A stretch of 64,000 bases of DNA from Oscillospiraceae bacterium (GTDB taxonomy: Bacteria; Bacillota; Clostridia; Oscillospirales; Acutalibacteraceae): assembly GCA_015065925.1 (NCBI GenBank), contig SVPL01000008.1, forward strand, positions 1-64,000. The letters are read 5' to 3'. Under the pieces are notes generated by a model that had not been told where the DNA came from, ran no database searches, and was given only the letters and a program-made list of their open reading frames with translations. Positions 6,641-14,732 of this stretch are shown piece after piece. Position 1 is the stretch's first letter. Each line of letters opens with the position of its first letter. A program made the position numbers and the translations under genes.

Positions 6641-8656
6641 ATGAAAAAGTTTTTATCCGTTTTATTGGCGGTAGTTCTTTGCTTTAGTGTTTGTTCAGTT
6701 GTTGCAGTTGCAGCTGATGAAGACATTATTGTTAAGGCTGTGCCATCAAAAACAACCCTTAAAAGGGGCGACACCTTTACTGTTGATTTTAATATCACTA
6801 CTAACGACGGCTTTAATACATTAGGCCTTGAAGTTGGTTATGATGACGCTATTTTAGAGGTTGTATGTTCCAAACATAAGGATGGAAGCAAGTGTAACGG
6901 CGCAAGATTACCTGTTACTAATATGTTAAAGGAATCTCCCGATGGCGCAAGCAACAACGCTGCTTGTAGTCCCTACCATACTACAAATCCTTATAAAATT
7001 ATGTGGGCATTTGGTGAGGCTGAGGAAGATTATGTTGCCACAGGTCGTATTGCTACCCTTACCTTCAAGGTTAAGGATAATGCCAAAATAGGCGCTACCA
7101 CCATTACCCTTGATGTTGACCAAGCTGCCAGCATTGAAAATGGCTCTTATGCAGCAGAAAAGCGCTCAGGTGTTGATGCAAACCTTACCATAGCTTGTAC
7201 TTCACACATTAAGGATGCAGGTACCGTAACTAAAAAGGCTACTTGTACTGAAAAAGGTACTATGACCTACAAGTGTACTGAGTGTGGTACTGTAATGGAA
7301 ACTAAGGATATTAAAGCTACAGGTCACGCTTGGGGTAATTGGGAAGGCACCGCTGATGCTAAGTGCGGTCAGAAGGGCAAAGAAACCCGTGTATGCGCTA
7401 ACGATGCAAACCACAAAGAAACCAGAGATACCGATGCTTTAGAGCATCTTTGGGATGCAGGTACCGTAACTAAAAAGCCTACTTGTACCGAAAAAGGTAC
7501 TATGACCTTTGAGTGCACCAGAACCGATTGTAACGAAACCAAGGAAGAGGACATTAAGGCTACAGGTCACAAATACGGTGATTGGGTAGAAACTACTGCT
7601 CCTAAGTGCGAGGTTAAGGGTGAAGAAACCCGCGAGTGCGTAAACGAAAATTGCGATAAGAAGGAAACCCGTCCTGTTAACGCTACAGGTCACAAATACG
7701 GTGATTGGGTAGAAACAACTGCTCCTAAGTGTGAGGTTGAGGGCGAAGAAACCCGCGTTTGCGCTAACGATGCAAACCATAAGGAAACCCGTCCTGTTGA
7801 TGCTTTAGGTCATGAATTTGATTATGAAAACGGTGTTGTAACTATAGAACCTAAGTGTACCGAAGAAGGCGAAATCCAGTATCCCTGCATTAACGGTTGT
7901 GGCGTGGGTGATATCGAGGTTCTTGATGCTTTAGGTCACACCGTAGAATGGAATATTGAGAAAGAAGCTACCACCACCGAGGAAGGTAGAAGAACCGGCA
8001 CTTGTAGTGAGTGTGGCGAGGAGTTAGACGAAACTATTCCCAAGCTTACCGCTACTCTCGAAGGTGACAAGGTTGGCATAATCGTTATGGATCCTGAAAC
8101 CGGCGATATTGATATAAAGGAATCCGAAGGCTTTAAGATTGAGTCTGCTGATGACGAACCCTTTAGCGGTTATGTATCTGCTGAAATCATTGAAGCTGCT
8201 CCCGATGAGGAAGAATCTGACACTGTAGACGGTAAAAAGGTTGCAGTTGCTTATATTGTTAGTCTTTTAGATTCCGATACCAATGAATATGTTGATTCTA
8301 ATAAGCTTATTACTCTTACCATTCCTGTAAGCAATGCAGTTGCTTCTGCTTATGAAAATCTTGTTCTTGTTGGTATAGATGCAGATGGTAATGAGATTAT
8401 CCTTGAAGATGCAGTATATGCTGACGGCGCATTTGTAGTTACCGCTGAGTATGGTAAGCTTGCTGTAATCGGTGTTGCAGGTGACAAGATTGTTGTTGAA
8501 GATGAAAAAGAAGACGACAAAATTGAAGAAGATGTAGAAAAGGAAGAAACCACTTCTCCTGCTACAGGCGATGCTACTGCAATTGCATTTGTAGTTGTAA
8601 TGCTTGCAATCGCTGCTTCTGTTTTGGTATTCACTTCAAAAAAGGTTCGCGCTTAA
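6641..8656 (+). CDS. Cell-surface protein with cohesin-like domain and Cys-rich repeats
   Basis: The start at 6641 is chosen because GAAAGGA (6624-6630) is 10 bp away; the in-frame ATG at 6632 would be too close. A signal peptide (about residues 1-25) ends near VAVAADE. Residues 28-185 resemble a cohesin: VPSKTTLKRGDTFTVDFNIT, LEVGYDDAILEV, and ATLTFKVKDNAKIG. Six or so Cys-rich repeats follow (about residues 187-465), with units such as CTEKGTMTYKCTECG and CEVKGEETRECVNENC, each ending in xATGHxxGxW or xALGH. A C-terminal beta domain precedes SPATGD, a hydrophobic helix and KKVRA, a variant sortase sorting signal. Two proteins in this window end in dockerins and could be partners. Confidence 0.8.
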   Translation: MKKFLSVLLAVVLCFSVCSVVAVAADEDIIVKAVPSKTTLKRGDTFTVDFNITTNDGFNTLGLEVGYDDAILEVVCSKHKDGSKCNGARLPVTNMLKESPDGASNNAACSPYHTTNPYKIMWAFGEAEEDYVATGRIATLTFKVKDNAKIGATTITLDVDQAASIENGSYAAEKRSGVDANLTIACTSHIKDAGTVTKKATCTEKGTMTYKCTECGTVMETKDIKATGHAWGNWEGTADAKCGQKGKETRVCANDANHKETRDTDALEHLWDAGTVTKKPTCTEKGTMTFECTRTDCNETKEEDIKATGHKYGDWVETTAPKCEVKGEETRECVNENCDKKETRPVNATGHKYGDWVETTAPKCEVEGEETRVCANDANHKETRPVDALGHEFDYENGVVTIEPKCTEEGEIQYPCINGCGVGDIEVLDALGHTVEWNIEKEATTTEEGRRTGTCSECGEELDETIPKLTATLEGDKVGIIVMDPETGDIDIKESEGFKIESADDEPFSGYVSAEIIEAAPDEEESDTVDGKKVAVAYIVSLLDSDTNEYVDSNKLITLTIPVSNAVASAYENLVLVGIDADGNEIILEDAVYADGAFVVTAEYGKLAVIGVAGDKIVVEDEKEDDKIEEDVEKEETTSPATGDATAIAFVVVMLAIAASVLVFTSKKVRA

Positions 8657-8688
8657 TTGTGTAATCCGATAATTTAAAGTAAAATTTA

Positions 8689-8720
8689 TCACCCGACCAA
8701 CTTGGTCGGGTGATTTTTTT
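8689..8720 (+). terminator. Intrinsic terminator
   Basis: TCACCCGACCA pairs with TGGTCGGGTGA and is followed by seven T residues. Confidence 0.92.
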
Positions 8721-8748
8721 GAAAGATTATGTTGAATTTAAAAGAATT

Positions 8749-9402
8749 TTAATTTCCAAGCAATAAATTTTTAAGTTCAATTACTGAATGAACTATATTT
8801 GTTGCTCCTGCTTCCATAAGTTCATTTTCGCTTCCGTATCCAAAGGTTACTCCAACGGTAGTCAAATTATTTTTTGTGCCGCCTATAATATCGTGGCTTC
8901 GGTCACCAACCATAATGGCAGTCTTGGTGTCTTTCAAACCCAAACGCTCAAGCACAACCGATACAACTTCAGCCTTATCGGTAAGTGTGCCGTCTAAATT
9001 GCTTCCCACAACTAAATCAAAATAATCATATAGATTAAAATGCTTTAATATTTTTTCGGCAAAAACTGTTGGCTTTGAGGTAGCAAGAGCAACTATTTTA
9101 TTTGATTTTTTAAGGTCGCTCAGCATTTCGGGTACACCTTCAAAAAGGGTGTTTTCAAAAATCCCCTTGGGCGCAAAATATTCGCGGTAAATATCCACCG
9201 CTTTGTAGGACTCTTCTTTTGAAAGTCCGTAATATTTTTCAAAGGAGCCTGCCAGTGGTGGACCTATAAATTTTAAAAGCTCTTTTCTTTCGGGTGGTGC
9301 AATCCCCATTTTCTTAAGTGCATAGGCAACCGAATTAGTAATACCAATTGCAGGGTCGGTAAGTGTGCCGTCTAAATCAAATAAAATAACATTAAAACCC
9401 AT
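8749..9402 (-). CDS. HAD-superfamily phosphatase (phosphoglycolate phosphatase-like)
   Basis: A 217-residue HAD hydrolase of the PGP/GPH subgroup. Motif I is ILFDLDGTLTDP (nucleophile Asp near residue 9), motif II lies in IVALATSKP, motif III is the Lys in TDKAEVV, and motif IV is IMVGDRSHDIIGG. The helical cap domain (about residues 15-85) contains GITNSVAYALKKMGI and FIGPPLAGSF, typical of phosphoglycolate phosphatase or PnpA-type 5'-nucleotidase relatives. It hydrolyses a small phosphomonoester in the cytoplasm; the substrate is not determinable here. It is monocistronic and converges with the surface-protein gene, the terminator lying between them. Confidence 0.88.
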   Translation of the reverse strand: MGFNVILFDLDGTLTDPAIGITNSVAYALKKMGIAPPERKELLKFIGPPLAGSFEKYYGLSKEESYKAVDIYREYFAPKGIFENTLFEGVPEMLSDLKKSNKIVALATSKPTVFAEKILKHFNLYDYFDLVVGSNLDGTLTDKAEVVSVVLERLGLKDTKTAIMVGDRSHDIIGGTKNNLTTVGVTFGYGSENELMEAGATNIVHSVIELKNLLLGN

Positions 9403-9494
9403 TTGTGCTCCTCCAAAATATACTATATATATTTATTGTAGCATACACAACCCCAAAATAACAGCATTTTTTTGAAAAAATCTCTTAAAAAATA

Positions 9495-9523
9495 TTGAAA
9501 ATACTTACTGTTAGTAATATAAT
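9495..9523 (+). promoter_or_regulatory. SigA-type promoter for the DUF3048 lipoprotein
   Basis: TTGAAA, 17-bp spacer, TATAAT, 32 bp before the start codon. Confidence 0.7.
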
Positions 9524-9555
9524 AAAAGAGTAAAGAATTTTTGGAGGATTTTCAA

Positions 9556-10680
9556 ATGAAAAAAGGACTTTTAAAATTAATTCTATTTGTTATATCTTTA
9601 AGTATGATTTGCACTTTTGTTGGTTGTAAGGGGGAGGATGCACAGCTTTCAGAAATTTCTTCTGCCGAGGTAACTTCTGCACCATCATCAGAGCCCGAGC
9701 CTGAGCCCGAATTTGCAATTAACCCCCTGACGGGTATAGAAAATTTGGACCCCGCTTCGGTAAACAACCGCCCTGTTGCTATTATGGTTAATAATCTTAA
9801 GCCTACAGCACAAAGCGTTCAAACGGGCTTAGATCAGGCGGATATTGTTTACGAAGCCTATGCAGAGGGCGGTGTTACCCGACTTCTTGCAGTATTTAAG
9901 GATATTAAAGCCGCCGACCAAATAGGCACAATCCGTTCAGCCCGTTATTCCTATATTGATTTGGCAATGGGACACGACGCCATATATGTTCACGCAGGTA
10001 TTAATGACAGCCACGCAACCCCTCATGTTAAGGAAACAGGCATAGATAATATTAATCTTTTGCACGGAAAATTCAACGGTATGAGCTTTAGAGAGAAAAA
10101 CGGCAAAGCCTTGGAGCATACTCTTTATACTACAGGCGAAAAGCTTTGGAATGGTTTTTCCAAGAAAAACTGGCGTACCGAGCTTAACTATAACAAAGAA
10201 AATTGGCAGAACTTTGTTAAAGAGGGTGCCGAAATTGTTCCCGCAAGTGGTGGATGTGATGCAGTAAGCGTTACAATGTCTAATCAATACATTTCAAAAT
10301 TTGAGTATGACAGCGCCAAAAAGGTTTATAAAAAATTCAGCGGAACTTCTCAGCATAAAGATTACAAAACAGGCAAACAGCTTGAGTTTAAAAATATTTT
10401 GGTGCTTAAAACCGCAGTAACCTCCCTTAGCAGTGACGGCTACATAGTTAAAACAGGTCTTAGCAGCGGCGAGGGATACTATGTATCCAACGGCGGTTAC
10501 CAAAAAATAAAATGGAGCAAGGGCAGTACAAAAAATCCTATCAAAATCACCTTGGAGGACGGCTCTACTTGTAATTATAATCCCGGAAACACATGGGTTT
10601 GCTTGGTGAATAAAAAGAATAGCGTTAAAATCACCGATCCCACAGCAGTAACATCTACCAACTCTACTGCTTCAAAATAA
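9556..10680 (+). CDS. DUF3048 lipoprotein (YerB-like)
   Basis: The ATG at 9556 is preceded by TTGGAGGA at 9541-9548; the in-frame TTG at 9541 lies inside that ribosome binding site and is rejected. The product is a lipoprotein of about 374 residues: the N-terminal helix ends in the lipobox TFVGC, followed by a Glu/Pro/Ser linker. The DUF3048 N-terminal domain begins NPLTGIENLDPASVNNRPVA and contains ADIVYEAYAEGGVTRLLAVF and IGTIRSARYSYIDLA. The C-terminal domain holds GEGYYVSNGGYQKIKW. B. subtilis YerB is the named relative. It sits on the outer face of the membrane; its role is unknown. Confidence 0.9.
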   Translation: MKKGLLKLILFVISLSMICTFVGCKGEDAQLSEISSAEVTSAPSSEPEPEPEFAINPLTGIENLDPASVNNRPVAIMVNNLKPTAQSVQTGLDQADIVYEAYAEGGVTRLLAVFKDIKAADQIGTIRSARYSYIDLAMGHDAIYVHAGINDSHATPHVKETGIDNINLLHGKFNGMSFREKNGKALEHTLYTTGEKLWNGFSKKNWRTELNYNKENWQNFVKEGAEIVPASGGCDAVSVTMSNQYISKFEYDSAKKVYKKFSGTSQHKDYKTGKQLEFKNILVLKTAVTSLSSDGYIVKTGLSSGEGYYVSNGGYQKIKWSKGSTKNPIKITLEDGSTCNYNPGNTWVCLVNKKNSVKITDPTAVTSTNSTASK

Positions 10681-10710
10681 ATTTTAAAAATTAATTTTAA
10701 GAGGTTATAT

Positions 10711-11922
10711 ATGAAATATTTAGTATTACTTTTAGACGGTATGGCGGATTATCCCGTACCTGAGCTTAGTGGCAAAACTCCTATGGAGCTTGCAAAAAAA
10801 CCTAATATAGATTTTCTTGCCGCAAGAGGCGAGGTTGGACTTTGTAAAACCGTTGCCGACGGACTTAAACCGGGTAGCGATGTGGCAAATCTTTCGGTTT
10901 TGGGCTATGACCCCGCCGTTTGTTATACAGGTCGTTCCCCTTTAGAGGCGGCTAGCATTGGTATAGATTTAAAACCAACTGATGTTGCAATGCGCACCAA
11001 TCTTGTAACCCTTTCGGATGAGGAAAACTATGCTGATAAAACTATGGTTGACTACTGCGCCGACGATATTTCCACCGAGGAAGCGGCAAAAATAATTGAG
11101 TTTATAGAAGAAAAGCTCGGTAACGATATTTATAAATTCTATTCGGGTGTAAGCTACCGCCATTGTCTTGTTATTGCAAACGGTACCACAGAGCTTGGTA
11201 ATATGACTCCTCCCCACGATATAAGCGGTAGGGTAGTGGGCGAATATTTAAGTACAGCCGAGGCGGCTCAGCCACTTTTGGAGCTTATGAAAAAAAGCTA
11301 CGACCTTTTAAAGGACCATCCTGTAAACCTTGAAAGAATTAAACGCGGTAAACGACCTGCCAACTCAATTTGGCTTTGGGGCGAGGGCAGAAAGCCTTCT
11401 TTAGAGGATTTCAAGGTTAAAAACGGAATTAGCGGCGGTATTGTTTCGGCGGTTGACCTTCTTCGCGGAATAGGTAAGTGCGCTAATATGGCGGTGCCTG
11501 AGGTTAAGGGCGCCACAGGTTATATTGATACCGATTTTACCGCCAAAAAGAATGCCGCAATAGAGCTTTTTGAAAATGGCACCGATTTGGTTTATATTCA
11601 TATGGAAGCCCCCGACGAATGTGGTCATCGCGGTGAGGTAGAGAATAAAATCAAGTCCATTGAACTTATTGACGAGCTTGTGGTAGGCCCTATGATGGAT
11701 TATTTAAAGGGCACACCTCACAGCATTTTGGTAATGCCCGACCATCCCACACCTTTAACCCTTAAAACCCATGTAGCTGATCCCGTACCTTATCTTATTT
11801 ACAACAGCGAAAAGCAGGCTTCGGGTGTTGCGACTCTTAACGAAAAATCAGCCGCCGAAACGGGCAATAAAATTGATTTCGGTCCCTCGGTAATGGATAA
11901 ATTAATTGGTAAAATAAGTTAA
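10711..11922 (+). CDS. apgM: Cofactor-independent phosphoglycerate mutase, archaeal type
   Basis: A 403-residue enzyme interconverting 3- and 2-phosphoglycerate in glycolysis. It belongs to the alkaline-phosphatase superfamily and is the shorter archaeal-type ApgM. Metal- and substrate-binding motifs visible are LLLDGMADYP at the N-terminus, GSDVANLSVLGYDP (catalytic Ser), YTGRSPLEAASIGI, HMEAPDECGHRGEVENK, and MPDHPTPLTLKTHV near the C-terminus. Length and motif order match the family. A GAGGT ribosome binding site precedes the ATG. The gene follows the DUF3048 lipoprotein by 30 bp without a terminator, so they may be cotranscribed. Confidence 0.93.
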   Translation: MKYLVLLLDGMADYPVPELSGKTPMELAKKPNIDFLAARGEVGLCKTVADGLKPGSDVANLSVLGYDPAVCYTGRSPLEAASIGIDLKPTDVAMRTNLVTLSDEENYADKTMVDYCADDISTEEAAKIIEFIEEKLGNDIYKFYSGVSYRHCLVIANGTTELGNMTPPHDISGRVVGEYLSTAEAAQPLLELMKKSYDLLKDHPVNLERIKRGKRPANSIWLWGEGRKPSLEDFKVKNGISGGIVSAVDLLRGIGKCANMAVPEVKGATGYIDTDFTAKKNAAIELFENGTDLVYIHMEAPDECGHRGEVENKIKSIELIDELVVGPMMDYLKGTPHSILVMPDHPTPLTLKTHVADPVPYLIYNSEKQASGVATLNEKSAAETGNKIDFGPSVMDKLIGKIS

Positions 11923-11957
11923 ATAATCCATAAATTTTAAATATTTAAAAAGCATAA

Positions 11958-12001
11958 AATCCCCTTTCTGAGTCAAAATAAAATTGAACAGAAAGGGGAT
12001 T
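11958..12001 (+). promoter_or_regulatory. Hairpin covering the ribosome binding site of the 63-residue protein
   Basis: A perfect 13-bp inverted repeat (AATCCCCTTTCTG and its complement) with an 18-bp loop. The right arm contains GAAAGGGG, the ribosome binding site for the ATG at 12008. No T-tract follows, so it is unlikely to be the apgM terminator. It could mask translation initiation unless something opens the stem. Confidence 0.6.
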
Positions 12002-12007
12002 AAAATT

Positions 12008-12199
12008 ATGATGCACAAAACCACAAGCAGCTTTCTCAAAGGAGTGGGCGCGGGAGTAATTGTAGGCGCAACAATGCTTACCGCAGGTAAAATGATGATG
12101 AACAGTAAAAGCACAAAGCACGCCTTAACCAAGGGTACCTCTAAAGCATTTCGTGCCGTTGGCGATTTTGTAGAGGGCGTACAGACGTTGATGAAGTAG
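12008..12199 (+). CDS. Small membrane-associated protein, 63 residues
   Basis: The start MMHKTTSSFLKGVGAGVIVG is chosen because AGGGG lies 8-10 bp upstream. A Gly-rich helix (residues 9-27, LKGVGAGVIVGATMLTAGKM) could insert in or lie on the membrane, followed by a basic amphipathic stretch ending FVEGVQTLMK. It resembles short YtxH-like or unnamed clostridial proteins, but I cannot name a family. The upstream hairpin covers its ribosome binding site, and a terminator follows directly, so it could be an independently regulated unit or the last gene after apgM. Confidence 0.65.
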   Translation: MMHKTTSSFLKGVGAGVIVGATMLTAGKMMMNSKSTKHALTKGTSKAFRAVGDFVEGVQTLMK

Positions 12200-12211
12200 A
12201 AAAGAGAAAGC

Positions 12212-12249
12212 AAAAACCGTCGCAATTTTCCTTGCGGCGGTTTTATTTT
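12212..12249 (+). terminator. Intrinsic terminator
   Basis: AAAACCGTCGCAA pairs with TTGCGGCGGTTTT, followed by ATTTT. It serves the small protein gene and, on the other strand, possibly the TPR gene. Confidence 0.85.
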
Positions 12250-12261
12250 GTAGGTAAAAAT

Positions 12262-13056
12262 TTAATTTTGTTGTATCATTTTAGCTAATTCTGACTTATA
12301 AACCGTATCTCCGCCGTACTGCATTGCAAAATCTATGTATCTTTTGGCTTTTTCGGTGTCACCCTTATGTAAATAAACCCTTGCAAGGTAATAGCTCGTG
12401 CACACCTGCCAAAGATTTGACCTTGATTTTTCAAGCAGCATCAAAAGTATTTGCTCGGCGCCTTCAAAATCGCCCGTTTCTATCTGTAAAATAACCTTTT
12501 TGCTTGTGTAAATATCAAATAAAAGATTTTTTTCCTTTTCCATTTTTTGAAGCTTAGGGTCGTCAATACATTGCTTTAAATTCACAAGGACCTTTTCTGC
12601 GCTTTCTAAATCTCCAAGACCGATGTAAGCATAGGAAAGATTATTGTAATAAACCCCTCTGCCCTTCACACCAAAAGCCCCTTTTCCAAAGGTTATTGGA
12701 TTAATTCCCATTAAAATATTAAAAGCATCACTATATCTGCCCATATCCAAAAACGCGACGGCAATATTCATATTTAGGATGTTAAGGTTTTTTGCATTTT
12801 TACAATTCAGGCGAAGTTCGTTCAAAGCGGTATAATACTGCGCTATATTGCAGTTGTTTTCACGAATTTTATTTAATTCTTGTATGCGTTTAGAGGCAAC
12901 AATACAAACTCCAATGACAACAAAGAAGGGCACTATCATTGCTAAAAGTATAAATTCTATTTTTTCGCTAATGGCACCATACACTGCAATGGGAATTGCA
13001 ATTATTACTATTAAAACCCAGTACCAAATCTTTAAATCCTTATATAACTGAAACAT
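12262..13056 (-). CDS. TPR-repeat membrane protein
   Basis: A 264-residue protein with two N-terminal hydrophobic helices (about residues 12-52) and a cytoplasmic or external helical region. That region contains tetratricopeptide-like repeats: NMNIAVAFLDMGRYSDAFNI, YYNNLSYAYIGLGDLESAEK and YYLARVYLHKGDTEKAKRYI. TPR regions hold protein partners; none can be named. It is the last gene of a minus-strand run, starting three bases after the SulP stop codon, so it is probably cotranslated with the transporter. Confidence 0.75.
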   Translation of the reverse strand: MFQLYKDLKIWYWVLIVIIAIPIAVYGAISEKIEFILLAMIVPFFVVIGVCIVASKRIQELNKIRENNCNIAQYYTALNELRLNCKNAKNLNILNMNIAVAFLDMGRYSDAFNILMGINPITFGKGAFGVKGRGVYYNNLSYAYIGLGDLESAEKVLVNLKQCIDDPKLQKMEKEKNLLFDIYTSKKVILQIETGDFEGAEQILLMLLEKSRSNLWQVCTSYYLARVYLHKGDTEKAKRYIDFAMQYGGDTVYKSELAKMIQQN

Positions 13057-13059
13057 AAA

Positions 13060-14712
13060 TTATTCTACTCCTTCGCAAATAGATTTTGCATATTCCAAGG
13101 CTTCGTCAATATGCGCTTTAAAGTTTTCTTCGCCGATTTTTTCATAAAGACCTGCCTTTTTAAAGCTCTGCATAGGTTGTTCATTAAGGTGAGAGAAAAT
13201 AACCGTTATACCCTTTGCTATGCATTTGTCACACAAATCCTCCAAAGCGTTAAGGGCGGTGGCGTCAACGGCGGGTACGCTACGCATACGGATAATAAGG
13301 CATTTTGTGTATTTTTTGGTGGTGATGTTGGCAACGCGATCGGTCATACCAAAGAATAAGGGACCGCTTATTTCAAACACTCGCACAGCCTTTGGCACCT
13401 GGGCTAGCTTATAGGAGTCATCCTCGGTTTGCTCATATTTCCAGCCGTAAATGGTGGTTTCTTCGCTCATTCGCTTCATAAACAAAATGCAGGCAAGTAC
13501 AATACCAACGCCAATAGCAACGACTAAATCGAAAACTACAGTTAAAACAAAGGTTAAAGCAAGTACCAAAATATCGCTTTTAGGGGCAGTTTTTACAAGT
13601 CGCACAATGGGGCGCCACTGACTCATATTATATGCCACAATAAATAAAATTGCGGCGATTGTAGGCATAGGAATAAGTGCGGCATAGGGCATTAAGAATA
13701 CCAAAATAAGTAGTAAAACAAGGGCGTGAACAATACCCGATATGGGAGTTTTACCGCCATTATTTATGTTAGCGGCGGTTCTAGCAATAGCACCCGTTGC
13801 GGGAATACCGCCAAAAAGTGCAGAACCAACATTACCAATACCCTGAGCAATAAGCTCCATATTGGAACGGTGCTTGGAGCCTATCATACCGTCTGCAACC
13901 ACGCAGGAAAGCAGAGATTCAATAGCCGCCAAAACGGCAATTGTAAAGGCGTCGGGCAGAACTGTTCTTATAAGCTTTAAATCCATTTTAGGAAGATTTA
14001 AGGATGGCAATTTACTGCTAAGCTCACCAAAGGTGGTTTTAATGGTTTGAACCCCTGTGCTTTCGGGCAAAAGGGCTACCATAACCGCACCAACAATAAC
14101 GGCAATAAGGGAGGCTGGGATTTTTTTGCTGATTTTAGGCCAGAAAATAAGTATTAAAAGACTAACTACACCAACAAGCACCGCCCACCAGTTAAGGGTG
14201 GATATGTTTTCAAAAAATACTGCGATTTTTTCAGGTGCCTCAATGGGGGATTTACCGCCAAAGCTGACACCAAAAAAGTCCTTAAGCTGACCTATTAAAA
14301 TGGTAACTGCAATACCCGCTGTAAAGCCGGTTGTAATTGTGTAGGGAATAAATTTAATTAAACTTCCGAATTTAAAAATTCCCATAAGTATAAGAAATAT
14401 TCCCGCAAGTATAGTGGCAAGTATAAGACCTTCCATTCCGTTTGCGGCAACAACACCCGCAACAATGGTTGCAAAGGCGGCGGTGGGACCCGAAATTTGC
14501 ACCTTACTTCCGCCAAAAACAGAAATAAGGGCACCCGCTATAATGGCGGTGTAAAGTCCCTCCTCGGGGCCAACCCCCGAAGCAATTGCAAGGGCAATGG
14601 AAAGGGGCAAGGCAATAATTGCAACAATAATACCTGCTACAATATCCTTAACCAACATATTTGGTTTGTAACCCTTAAGTGTGGTTACTAGCATTGGGGT
14701 AAATTCTTTCAT
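13060..14712 (-). CDS. SulP-family anion transporter with STAS domain
   Basis: A 550-residue SulP (SLC26-type) permease. The N-terminus carries the family signature DIVAGIIVAIIALPLSIALA and GLYTAIIAGALISVFGGSKV, with ISGPTAAFATIVAGVV next. About 10-12 hydrophobic segments run to residue 425. The C-terminal STAS domain contains VRVFEISGPLFFGMTD and IIRMRSVPAVDATALNALED, the latter with the Asp position used in regulation. It carries sulfate, bicarbonate or another anion across the cytoplasmic membrane; substrate is not determinable. It lies 20 bp after a hydrolase gene and 3 bp before the TPR gene, an uncommon neighbourhood for a SulP gene. Confidence 0.92.
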   Translation of the reverse strand: MKEFTPMLVTTLKGYKPNMLVKDIVAGIIVAIIALPLSIALAIASGVGPEEGLYTAIIAGALISVFGGSKVQISGPTAAFATIVAGVVAANGMEGLILATILAGIFLILMGIFKFGSLIKFIPYTITTGFTAGIAVTILIGQLKDFFGVSFGGKSPIEAPEKIAVFFENISTLNWWAVLVGVVSLLILIFWPKISKKIPASLIAVIVGAVMVALLPESTGVQTIKTTFGELSSKLPSLNLPKMDLKLIRTVLPDAFTIAVLAAIESLLSCVVADGMIGSKHRSNMELIAQGIGNVGSALFGGIPATGAIARTAANINNGGKTPISGIVHALVLLLILVFLMPYAALIPMPTIAAILFIVAYNMSQWRPIVRLVKTAPKSDILVLALTFVLTVVFDLVVAIGVGIVLACILFMKRMSEETTIYGWKYEQTEDDSYKLAQVPKAVRVFEISGPLFFGMTDRVANITTKKYTKCLIIRMRSVPAVDATALNALEDLCDKCIAKGITVIFSHLNEQPMQSFKKAGLYEKIGEENFKAHIDEALEYAKSICEGVE

Positions 14713-14732
14713 TTTTATTCTCCTATTTGGGT

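Noticed and set aside
7201..7960. Direct repeats in the cohesin-like gene read as a CRISPR-like array
   Set aside because: The repeats are in frame, code for Cys-rich protein modules, and have no spacers of constant size.
8350..8634. Ser/Thr-rich minus-strand reading frame opposite the surface protein, and similar antisense frames elsewhere
   Set aside because: They lack ribosome binding sites, follow the codon pattern of the real gene on the other strand, and show no family features.
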